Source: Enterococcus_G camelliae
GTDB taxonomy: Bacteria; Bacillota; Bacilli; Lactobacillales; Enterococcaceae
Direction of reading: 5' to 3'
Assembly: GCF_042685105.1 (NCBI RefSeq)
Contig: NZ_JBHUMO010000037.1
Location: forward strand, 1-32,565
Length of the DNA stretch: 32,565 nucleotides
In this document: piece by piece, positions 17,724 through 24,457 of the stretch
How the letters are laid out: each line of letters starts with the position of its first letter
Position numbering within the stretch: position 1 is the first letter of the stretch
Notes under the pieces: generated by a model
What the model was told of the DNA's origin: nothing
The model's database searches: none
Seen by the model: only the letters and a program-made list of their open reading frames with translations
Translations under genes and position numbers: made by a program

Positions 17724-18286
17724 CGAGACACTCTTACCCCTTGCGCCTTATGGAAAAGTGTTACGATTTGTTTGGTTAAAAAGATACCAAAGAAGCAGAC
17801 AGACGCAAAACGAACAAGAAACAGCGCTGCAACCATACCAAAACCATATGTGCCATAACCAAATTTGAAGAATTCATAAACAAAACTAAAGACGGTTGTT
17901 CCAATTGCCCCATATAATAAGGTAACCGAGTCATATCGTTTGTATCCAGTTACCAAAAAGCCAACTTCTGTTCCTAATCCTTGAATAAAACCGGATAACA
18001 ATACACCTGCTCCAAAGTAAGAACCATACAACATTTCTGCCAACGCAGCAAAAACTTCTCCAAGCACCGCGCTACCCATTTTAGGAATCAACATCCCCGC
18101 AACGGGTGCCGCGATGGTCCACATACCAAACAGAATTTCATTTGCAAATGGTGTTAGACCAAATGGTGTCAGGACAGATACTAGAAGTGCATACAGGACC
18201 CCTGCCCCCATAAAAACTGCTCCAAATAAAAATGCTAATAATGCCAAAAATACGACTTGTGGTAATGTCCACTTTGCTTTTTCCAT
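17720..18286 (-). CDS. ykoE: ECF S component YkoE (HMP/thiamine precursor uptake)
   Basis: Membrane protein of 188 residues with about five to six hydrophobic helices, matching the YkoE family (WTLPQVVFLALLAFLFGAVF near the start). YkoE is the predicted substrate-specific subunit for hydroxymethylpyrimidine or thiamine in the YkoEDC transporter. It is the first gene after the TPP riboswitch. AAGGGG lies 11 bases upstream of the ATG, inside a T-rich stretch. Confidence 0.88.
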   Translation of the reverse strand: MEKAKWTLPQVVFLALLAFLFGAVFMGAGVLYALLVSVLTPFGLTPFANEILFGMWTIAAPVAGMLIPKMGSAVLGEVFAALAEMLYGSYFGAGVLLSGFIQGLGTEVGFLVTGYKRYDSVTLLYGAIGTTVFSFVYEFFKFGYGTYGFGMVAALFLVRFASVCFFGIFLTKQIVTLFHKAQGVRVSR

Positions 18287-18363
18287 AACAAAAAAACCCC
18301 TTTTCTCTACTATTTAATAAAGGAGTCACTGAGGTAGCGATCGATAGTTGTTCAATAGAATAG

Positions 18364-18505
18364 AAAAAACCCGTCAACGAATCATTCATCAACGGGTACA
18401 AAAATCACATGCTAAAAAACTACATTTCCCTGCGACAGTCCTAACTGCTTCAGGTTCAATGGGTATTATCTCAGCTTTACGCACCCCAAATGTCTCTCAT
18501 TATTT
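18364..18505 (-). promoter_or_regulatory. TPP riboswitch with intrinsic terminator
   Basis: The minus strand has the THI-box elements in order: GGGGTGC (plus 18480-18486), GCTGAGA, ACCC, TTGAACCTGA and CAGTTAGGACTG.CGCAGGGA, all typical of a TPP aptamer spanning about 18,423-18,500. Downstream is a hairpin with an 11-bp stem (18370-18396) followed by six T (18364-18369). TPP binding should favour that terminator and shut off the eight-gene operon. Confidence 0.95.
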
Positions 18506-18518
18506 AAATGTAAATCTA

Positions 18519-18530
18519 GTATAACACGTT
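18519..18530 (-). promoter_or_regulatory. Promoter of the thiamine operon
   Basis: On the minus strand TGTTATACT gives an extended -10 (TATACT complement at 18519-18524). No good -35 is visible 17 bp upstream. The start point would fall just before the TPP aptamer. Confidence 0.6.
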
Positions 18531-18649
18531 TTTTTCACAAAAACTAGAAAACCTTTCCATTTTTTATTCACTTTTTGCGACTGTTTCAAAATACGCTGAA
18601 TGCTTTTTTGATGTCATGTTAACTTTCTTCGGTGAATTGATTGAAAATT

Positions 18650-18679
18650 TTGACAAAATTAGCTAGCATCTGTTATATT
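18650..18679 (+). promoter_or_regulatory. Promoter of the cyclase-family gene
   Basis: TTGACA (18650-18655) and TATATT (18674-18679) are separated by 18 bp, about 50 bp upstream of the start codon. Confidence 0.65.
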
Positions 18680-18728
18680 AATGAAAATTTTTCACTATTC
18701 TTTTATATAGACGGAGGGAAACAGTATC

Positions 18729-19472
18729 ATGAGTAACCTAACCGAGCAATTGGCTTTTTTGAAACAGCAGCAGTGGATTGATTTGACTCACTTAGTCCAT
18801 TCAGAGATTCCCTATTTTCCAGCTTTCCGACCGATTGAAGAACATACGCTCTTTACAGTTTCCAAAGATGGTTTTTATGCGAAAGAGTATACCTTGGCAA
18901 CCCAATATGGTACACATATTGATGCTCCTGCTCATTTTTGGGAAGCAGGTAGAAGCCTAGAAGAGCTGTCACTAAAGGAACTCGTTCTTCCATTGTATGT
19001 GATCCACAAAGAAGAGGAAGTAAGCAAAAATCACGACTACAGACTAACGGTCGAGGATATCCTTGAATTTGAACACACCCACGGCACAATTCCGGCTGGG
19101 AGCTTCGTCGCGTTTTCAAGTGGTTGGTCTAAGCGTTTCGCTTCGCCAGATGCCTACTATAATAGCGATGAAAAAGGAGAGAGTCACACCCCCGGTTGGT
19201 CGCTTGATGCATTAACCTTTTTGCACGAAGAACGACACGTGGCAGCAATCGGGCACGAAACGCTTGATACGGATGCCGCAATTGATTACCGTAAAAACAA
19301 TGATTTGCTTTGTGAACGGTATTGGCTTTCTCAAAACAACTATCAAGTTGAGGTGCTGACCAATCTTTCGCAATTACCAGCAACAGGTGGCATCATCTTT
19401 GTTAGTGCGAGTAAAATCGAAGGTGCACCTGGTTTCACTGCACGCGTTTTTGCCATTATTCCTAAGCAATAG
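18729..19472 (+). CDS. Cyclase-family metal-dependent hydrolase (kynurenine formamidase-like)
   Basis: Protein of 247 residues in the cyclase family (PF04199). The metal-binding signature is QYGTHIDAPAHFW with His63, Asp65 and His69, plus a later IGHETLDTD segment. Members hydrolyse amide or ester bonds, for example N-formylkynurenine, but many have unknown substrates. No tryptophan-degradation genes are near. The start has GGAGGG eight bases upstream. It is a single-gene unit diverging from the thiamine operon. Confidence 0.8.
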   Translation: MSNLTEQLAFLKQQQWIDLTHLVHSEIPYFPAFRPIEEHTLFTVSKDGFYAKEYTLATQYGTHIDAPAHFWEAGRSLEELSLKELVLPLYVIHKEEEVSKNHDYRLTVEDILEFEHTHGTIPAGSFVAFSSGWSKRFASPDAYYNSDEKGESHTPGWSLDALTFLHEERHVAAIGHETLDTDAAIDYRKNNDLLCERYWLSQNNYQVEVLTNLSQLPATGGIIFVSASKIEGAPGFTARVFAIIPKQ

Positions 19473-19604
19473 ACCTGTATTATTTTTGTTCCAGTGGCAG
19501 AAACTTGCTACCGGGGGTTAAAAAACACTTTTTTCAGGTAAACTATGAGTGGACAATCACTACCCCTATCGAATAAAGCAAGTCGAAAGAAGTGAAGCAC
19601 TTGA

Positions 19605-19856
19605 AACAAGAAACACAATTTTGACCTTGCCAAGCAGGCATCCATTCCTTATTATCTAGAAGAAAAAATTTATGCACCTTTATTGATACTTCATGGCAAT
19701 TGCGACTCTCTGGTTCCTTTTGAACAAGCAGTAATCCTATACAATGTCTGTCAAAAAACAAAAAGTGAAACGACTTTTTTTGCCGTGAACAATGCCGACC
19801 ATGAGGCCCAAGCTTTTATACAACGGAAGTTTTGGCAACCATTGTCCATTTTTTAA
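19605..19856 (+). pseudogene. Remnant of an alpha/beta-hydrolase gene
   Basis: The open frame encodes only the C-terminal end of an esterase or prolyl-oligopeptidase-like hydrolase: IYAPLLILHGNCDSLVPFEQA (strand 7 and the catalytic-Asp loop) and later FFAVNNADHEAQAF with the catalytic-His segment. The N-terminal two thirds with the nucleophile Ser are missing, and a stop lies directly upstream. About 130 bp between the preceding gene and this frame hold nothing recognisable. The gene is dead. Confidence 0.7.
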
Positions 19857-19935
19857 ACGAACATACAAACTAAATTTGAATAAAGCGTAACGTATCGTCC
19901 TGTCAAAGTAGCAAAGCGAGCTTAATCAACCCAAA

Positions 19936-19968
19936 CCAGTTATACAAAGCGTTTAACTGGATTTTTTT
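19936..19968 (+). terminator. Intrinsic terminator
   Basis: CCAGTTA (19936-19942) pairs with TAACTGG (19954-19960), followed by ATTTTTTT. It terminates plus-strand transcription past the hydrolase remnant. Beyond it, to 20,047, nothing else is recognised. Confidence 0.75.
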
Positions 19969-20047
19969 CGAACCGTCCCTGCAAATCGTTAATCTTATTG
20001 GCGGGGGCTTAACTATCAACAATTAAAACGAACTGTTGTAGCCACCA

Positions 20048-20344
20048 TTAATAACCATACCTAATATTCGCAATAGCCATCAGTTCTTTTAGTTTGTTTT
20101 CTTGATCATCCAATAATATAAGCCCATCGTTTCGGATTGCCTTTGAAATATCTACGTTCATCCGACTTAAAATCAAAGGTACCGAAGCGCCCTTTTGTTT
20201 TAACTCTTCAAGATACTTCTCTAACACTTTTTCCAATGATTCGTTACCCGCCGCTATTTTTAAATCATCCAATAAATCAGCGATAATGTCCTCTGCCTGT
20301 TTTGAACGCTCATTTCCACCAGAAAACCATTTTAACTTACCCAT
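20048..20344 (-). CDS. Bacteriocin-immunity-like protein (enterocin A immunity family)
   Basis: Small, charged, all-helical protein of 98 residues without a signal peptide. The pattern SLEKVLEKYLEELKQKG, a central ISKAIRN segment and the C-terminal end IANIRYGY fits the four-helix immunity proteins of class IIa bacteriocins (EntA_Immun family), which guard the mannose PTS receptor from pediocin-like peptides. No bacteriocin structural gene with a double-glycine or YGNGV leader is visible nearby, so it looks like an orphan immunity gene. GGAG lies ahead of the ATG. It sits at the edge of the mobile region. The family call is by pattern, not by search. Confidence 0.6.
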   Translation of the reverse strand: MGKLKWFSGGNERSKQAEDIIADLLDDLKIAAGNESLEKVLEKYLEELKQKGASVPLILSRMNVDISKAIRNDGLILLDDQENKLKELMAIANIRYGY

Positions 20345-20487
20345 AACAGCTCACTCCTTACTTTTAAATTTTTGCAAGTTTAGTTAATACTATCGCTTTC
20401 TTTATAGTTTATTTCAACGAATTAATGATGAATGACTAGAGCATAAATTTCAAAAGAAACCTTCCCAAATCTGGACAGAACCTGAAA

Positions 20488-20651
20488 CGTTGTAATGAAT
20501 GGTACTCGCTTTCCTTGAAATTTCTGTCCCATAACTGGAGTAGTAAGGCAATAAATTACAACGAATGCAGCAATTAACGTTTAGAGAACTCTGTAGCTTT
20601 GCGGATTTTTCTTAAGAGCTAGTTTTGCTTATAAATAACTCGTTTCGATTG
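20488..20651 (-). repeat. Attachment-site-like repeat A with degenerate rpsI 3' end
   Basis: On the minus strand this segment ends with RKATEFSKR-stop (stop at 20574-20576), the tail of ribosomal protein S9, but an earlier in-frame stop and changed codons show decay. About 85 bp downstream of the stop and 25 bp upstream of the tail also match repeat B at 23,841-24,005. I read it as an old attachment-site scar. The rest of the 20,345-20,696 gap holds nothing else recognisable. Confidence 0.65.
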
Positions 20652-20696
20652 CCTATCTAATCTGATTCATTTTAATGGAACCTCTCATGACTAAAA

Positions 20697-21264
20697 TCAC
20701 GAGAAGTTCAATAGCTGATACTTCGTTGCACGTCCTTGCCCGACTTTTTGAATCTTATTCTCTGTTTGTAACTCAGCTAAAGCACGTTCTATCGTTCGCT
20801 CGCTAATATCCGGCAACAAACTCTCTAGATCAGCTCTGCTTAGAGGTTCAAAGGACTTTTCTAATTCTTCTACTACCCGCTCGGCTGGTGTTAGTTCACG
20901 ATTGATAATCATCTCAAAGCATTCTGAAAAATTTTCATACGCTCGCAAAATGATTCCCACAAGATAGCGAACAAACGGCGTATAATCTTGCTCATTTTCC
21001 AGCCATCCCACAGAACTTGCCTGTAACGCTTCATAGTAGGTTTGTTTTGATTCTTCAATCAGCATCTCAATGCTAACGTACTTGCCAACTAGATAGCCCG
21101 ACTTGTACAGCAACAACAATGTCAACAAGCGAGACATTCGTCCATTCCCGTCACTAAACGGATGAATCTCAATCTTGTGAAGATCGTGATTGGCACTGGT
21201 AGTCCAAATCTTCAATTAAATCGTGTGTAAATATACTGGCGCTAATACAAAATGAACTCGTTCA
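20697..21264 (-). pseudogene. Truncated copy of the Fic gene
   Basis: The frame from 21,215 encodes the C-terminal half of the Fic protein found intact at 22,383-23,450, nearly identical in sequence. It retains the catalytic HPFSDGNGRM motif and the winged-helix end. Upstream, to about 21,264, the DNA still matches the ERVRFVPAPAY region of the intact gene, but with substitutions, indels and stops. The N-terminal half and its inhibitory motif are absent, and no promoter like that of the intact copy is present. A residual start (MKIWTTSANH) is not preceded by a convincing ribosome site. Confidence 0.8.
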
Positions 21265-21322
21265 CTTAACTATGATTATTTAAAACAAATAATTTAATCC
21301 ATTAAATATCTAGTTTTATTTC

Positions 21323-22039
21323 TTAGATATCCAATAATATGGACGTTATTTTTTCGGAGAGCACTAGCCTTTGATAATATTCTTGAATATCTGAAATAGT
21401 ATTAGCTCTATTAATTTCTATGTAGCTCAACCCATCCACCTTAATTTCTCCAATAATCCCAGAATTATCACAGATTATCTTGGGCCATTCACAATCTGTA
21501 TGTGAATGCTTAGACAATTTAGCAATGCTTTTTCCTGCACTTAGTGTGAATATTGAAGCGCCAGCAGTAATATCTAAATTTTCAATTTCAAAAGCTAGTG
21601 CACTCATTTTATTTGTAATTATCTCGGTGTCTTTCCAAGAAGATGGGTGTGTGTCAAAAGCTTTTTCCGTTCTCCCAACAACTAAATAATCTTTATCAAA
21701 ATTACCATCAAATCTGTTAATTACTTCAATTAATTCTTCGGGATACAACTTAAGCCATGTTATAACTCTATCAAAGTCACAATACATTATCTTTTGATCT
21801 ATTTTTATTTTGGATATAGCAAACTTCAGAACATTTCGTCTTGCATCAGCGGCACCCTTTTTCCTAATAACTTTAACATTTGAATAATTTTTGGTACAAA
21901 TATCAGTAATTGTTTTACCCGTTTTATCACTAATACATATATAAGTTTCTTCAAATATTTCATTAATTATGGGAGCATATAGCCCGATATCATTTATTAA
22001 TTTCATATATGGATCATGAATTGTAGTTATTAGTATCAT
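21323..22039 (-). CDS. Unrecognised protein, possible GT-A-type glycosyltransferase
   Basis: A 238-residue cytosolic protein starting at MILITTIHDPY, chosen because AAAGGAG lies six bases upstream. It begins with an alternating strand-helix pattern, then GAADARRNVL near residue 63 and MYCDFDRVITWL near 85, where the Asp-x-Asp could bind a metal-nucleotide sugar. Later come VGRTEKAFDTHPSSWKDTE and ITAGASIF. This layout is like small GT-A nucleotide-sugar transferases, but I do not recognise the family. It follows a gene that was cut by an IS, with 16 bp between them, so the two were once an operon. The low GC content is unlike the metabolic genes to the left. Confidence 0.5.
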   Translation of the reverse strand: MILITTIHDPYMKLINDIGLYAPIINEIFEETYICISDKTGKTITDICTKNYSNVKVIRKKGAADARRNVLKFAISKIKIDQKIMYCDFDRVITWLKLYPEELIEVINRFDGNFDKDYLVVGRTEKAFDTHPSSWKDTEIITNKMSALAFEIENLDITAGASIFTLSAGKSIAKLSKHSHTDCEWPKIICDNSGIIGEIKVDGLSYIEINRANTISDIQEYYQRLVLSEKITSILLDI

Positions 22040-22055
22040 ACTTTCTCCTTTTTTA

Positions 22056-22240
22056 TTAGATATCATTCCAGTAATTGATATATGGTTTCAATTTACATAA
22101 AATATCTATTCTATCCTCAATCCCTTTTATACTACTAGTAACATCGTCTTCTTCTTTATCTTTGTCATAGTAATATTCTCTATTTGTGATTACCTCACTA
22201 CTACATTTAGAATTTTTCAGAATAGAAGTCTCGTTATTAT
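22056..22240 (-). pseudogene. 3' remnant of a gene interrupted by an IS21-type element
   Basis: About 60 codons outside the IS end encode a very acidic tail (YYYDKDKEEDDVTSSIKGIE) ending at 22,056, close to the start of the glycosyltransferase-like gene. The apparent start codon at 22,298 belongs to the IS end, and the same MQRCVVFLCNF start appears at 32,295. The true 5' part has been displaced beyond the assembly gap or lost. Function is not recognisable. Confidence 0.6.
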
Positions 22241-22341
22241 TGTATTTTGCAAGGCTTTTATACATAAAATTGCAGAGAAAAACTACACAGCGCTGCATCC
22301 TGAAATGATTCTTTGATTAGTTTGATTTTGATAGAGCATTT
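22241..22341 (-). mobile_element. IS21-type element end (partial, runs into gap)
   Basis: These 101 bp match 32,238-32,338, the region downstream of an istB gene, base for base as far as I can read. It starts with TG, as expected for an IS21-family terminus (TGTATTTTGCAAGGC). Only the end downstream of istB is present, then ten N. The rest of the element was presumably collapsed during assembly. Confidence 0.8.
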
Positions 22342-22351
22342 NNNNNNNNNN
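22342..22351. other. Assembly gap (10 N)
   Basis: Ten undetermined bases directly following the IS21-type end. The real gap is probably close to a whole IS (about 2-2.5 kb for this family), so distances across it are not real. Confidence 0.95.
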
Positions 22352-22382
22352 TTATGCTTCTATTAATAGCCCGTGAATTATA

Positions 22383-23450
22383 TTACGATTTGAATTCATT
22401 TATTAGCTGATACTTCGTTGCACGTCCTTGCCCAACTTTTTGAATCTTATTTTCTGTTTGTAACTCAGCCAATGCCCGTTCTATCGTTCGCTGGCTAATA
22501 TCCGGCAACAAACTCTCTAGATCAGCCCTACTTAGAGGTTCAAAGGACTTTTCTAGTTCCTCTACTACCCGCTCTGCTGGTGTTAGTTCATGGTTAATAA
22601 TGATTTCAAAGCGTTCTGAGAAGTTTTCATACGCACGCAAAATGATCCCCACAAGATAGCGAACAAACGGCGTATAATCTTGCTCATTTTCCAGCCATCC
22701 CACAGAACTTGCCTGTAACGCTTCATAGTAGGTTTGTTTTGATTCTTCAATCAGCATCTCAATACTAATATACTTGCCGACTAGATAGCCTGACTTGTAC
22801 AGCAGTAGTAACGTCAATAAACGGGACATCCGCCCATTCCCGTCACTAAATGGATGAATTGAGAGAAAGTCTAAAACAAAGCAAGGAATCAGCAGTAACG
22901 GATCAATCTCAACTTTCTGAATTGCTTGATTGTATTGGTAGCACAACTCTTCAATTAGGTCTGGTATCAAATAAGCTGGTGCTGGCACAAAACGAACGCG
23001 CTCGTTACCATCCAGATCTTTTTCCGTAATAACATTATCGCCACTTTTAAACTTACCTTTGTAACTTTTAGCCGAGTAATTATAAAGATTTTTGTGTAAC
23101 GTTAAAATATCGTTGGGCACGACGCGAATATACTCGTAACTATCATGAATCAGTTTCAACACATCTCGATAACCGGCAATTTCTTCTTCATCCCGATTAC
23201 GAGGCTGTACTTTTTCCGCTACGATTTGCTTCAAGCGGCCATCTGTTGTCGCAATTCCTTCAATCTTATTAGATGCCTCTGTACTTTGAATCAAAGCGAG
23301 ATTCGTTAGCTTATTTAAAATCTCTGGTTTTGTGGCAATATACAGTTCTTGCTTCCCCTTATACTCATGAATTTTGGTCAGCATATTCAGCAGATCATGA
23401 CTAAAAGTGAGCTTATTCAACTCCCGGTAATCAAATTCTTTCACCGCCAT
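22383..23450 (-). CDS. Fic-domain AMP-transferase with C-terminal winged helix
   Basis: Fic protein of 355 residues. The N-terminal helical region contains SNKIEG (60-65), which fits the (S/T)xxxE(G/N) inhibitory motif of class II Fic enzymes, with Glu64 obstructing ATP binding. The catalytic loop HPFSDGNGRMSR spans 199-210 with His199. The C terminus (about 300-355) is a winged helix with RADLESLLPDISQRTIERAL and KVGQGRATKYQL. Such proteins AMPylate a protein target, and the DNA-binding end suggests control of its own gene. Three copies of a 12-bp motif lie right upstream. The ATG has AGAGGTGG. No small antitoxin gene accompanies it, as expected when inhibition is internal. The target is unknown. 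Confidence 0.85.
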   Translation of the reverse strand: MAVKEFDYRELNKLTFSHDLLNMLTKIHEYKGKQELYIATKPEILNKLTNLALIQSTEASNKIEGIATTDGRLKQIVAEKVQPRNRDEEEIAGYRDVLKLIHDSYEYIRVVPNDILTLHKNLYNYSAKSYKGKFKSGDNVITEKDLDGNERVRFVPAPAYLIPDLIEELCYQYNQAIQKVEIDPLLLIPCFVLDFLSIHPFSDGNGRMSRLLTLLLLYKSGYLVGKYISIEMLIEESKQTYYEALQASSVGWLENEQDYTPFVRYLVGIILRAYENFSERFEIIINHELTPAERVVEELEKSFEPLSRADLESLLPDISQRTIERALAELQTENKIQKVGQGRATKYQLINEFKS

Positions 23451-23457
23451 CCACCTC

Positions 23458-23513
23458 TTTTCTCCGCCATTTTATCTTATTTGGCGGAGAAAAACAAATA
23501 ATGGCGGAGAAAA
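23458..23513 (-). promoter_or_regulatory. Triple 12-bp operator-like repeat in the fic promoter
   Basis: TGGCGGAGAAAA occurs at 23482-23493 and 23502-23513, exactly 20 bp apart, and its perfect inverted copy TTTTCTCCGCCA lies at 23458-23469, next to the fic ribosome site. On the minus strand a TAAGAT/GATAAAAT -10 region lies between copies. This is strong evidence for a regulator-binding array, most simply the Fic protein's own winged helix. Confidence 0.75.
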
Positions 23514-23808
23514 TAAAAAAATTTTCTTTTAACCCTGAATAATTCATAGTCAACCAGTCACGGATTGCGATTCCAAGATAAAAGCGATTATATTACTCTC
23601 TCTCATCTAACTACTATCATAAGTTACAATTTTTTCCACCTTCTTGATTTTTATAAAAGAACTGTACATCAAATGAGACATACTCAGACTTCTCTTTTAT
23701 TGAATCCGGCGCATCTTTAAAAAATATTCTGGATGATTTCGCCAGTTTTATGGAAATTTAATCTATTTTTCGAATTCATGTGACATTTTTTGTTAACAAC
23801 ATAAAAAA

Positions 23809-23835
23809 GACACCCTCCAAAAATTGGAAAGTGTC
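23809..23835 (-). terminator. Terminator downstream of the rpsI tail (repeat B)
   Basis: On the minus strand GACACTTTCCA pairs with TGGAGGGTGTC around an ATTTT loop, then six T. It is where a terminator of rpsI would be. The remaining 23,514-23,808 stretch shows no gene or motif I can support. Confidence 0.75.
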
Positions 23836-23840
23836 CGTAT

Positions 23841-24005
23841 CGTTGTAATGAATGGTCCTCGATTTCCTTGAAATCTCCGTCCCATACTGTATTCGTAAGG
23901 CAATAAATTGCCAACGACTCCAGCGATTAACGCTTAGAGAATTGAGAAGCTTTACGAGCTTTCTTAAGACCTGGTTTTTGCCTATAAATAACTGAATTAG
24001 ATTGA
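23841..24005 (-). repeat. Attachment-site-like repeat B with rpsI 3' end
   Basis: Codons at 23,977-23,927 read KPGLKKARKASQFSKR-stop, the C terminus of ribosomal protein S9 as found in enterococci, but the sequence upstream is not rpsI (VIYRQ precedes it). The block matches repeat A at about three quarters of positions, including ~85 bp past the stop and ~25 bp before the tail. It is best explained as the end of an element inserted in rpsI, carrying a replacement 3' end. Confidence 0.75.
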
Positions 24006-24160
24006 ATATGCTTTAAAATCAAGCGTTCTAGACAATTCGTAAAAGTTTAAATTCCAACTAGTTTCACATGATTTCAAGCTATCCGTACCTAATAGCGTAC
24101 ACAAAAATACCTTACAAACCAGAACACAACTACTTTTATAATATAACAAAGAAATTTAAC

Positions 24161-24334
24161 CTAAAAATCATTAATCGCATTAGCCATAATCCTTAAGAAG
24201 TGCTCCTTCTCAGGTGCTTCTTCAACACAATATAAAACCAATGACTTTCTTACATAACTGAATCTTTTGACTTTAACGAATCCTTTCGCATTGGCGAATA
24301 AACTAGAAAACTCAACGCCAATCAATTTTTTCAT
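24161..24334 (-). CDS. Small hypothetical protein, 57 residues
   Basis: Open frame from ATG at 24,334, beginning MKKLIGVEFSSLFANAKGF and ending LRIMANAINDF. Composition is basic then acidic, with no membrane segment. The ribosome site is weak (AGAGA close to the ATG), and a stop lies just upstream in frame, so it may be a real small gene or the end of a decayed one. It lies between repeat B and the DUF262 operon. No family is recognised. The rest of 24,006-24,457 shows nothing else. Confidence 0.35.
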   Translation of the reverse strand: MKKLIGVEFSSLFANAKGFVKVKRFSYVRKSLVLYCVEEAPEKEHFLRIMANAINDF

Positions 24335-24457
24335 TCTCTAAGTGGGTGGAGCATCATCATAGTCAAGCAATCAAATTTAAAAATAACAATTTCATCACAT
24401 CAAGAAAACTACAATGTCAATAACTTTCAACAATTTAACATGACCAAAACGAATTGT

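Noticed and set aside
22241..22298. Possible gene family sharing the start MQRCVVFLCNF at 22,298 and 32,295
   Set aside because: The shared start is IS21-type end DNA in both places. It is not a conserved protein, and the rest of the two frames is unrelated.
23717..23914. 65-codon minus-strand open frame across repeat B
   Set aside because: It is read from the region just downstream of the rpsI tail, including the terminator, and repeat A breaks the same frame.
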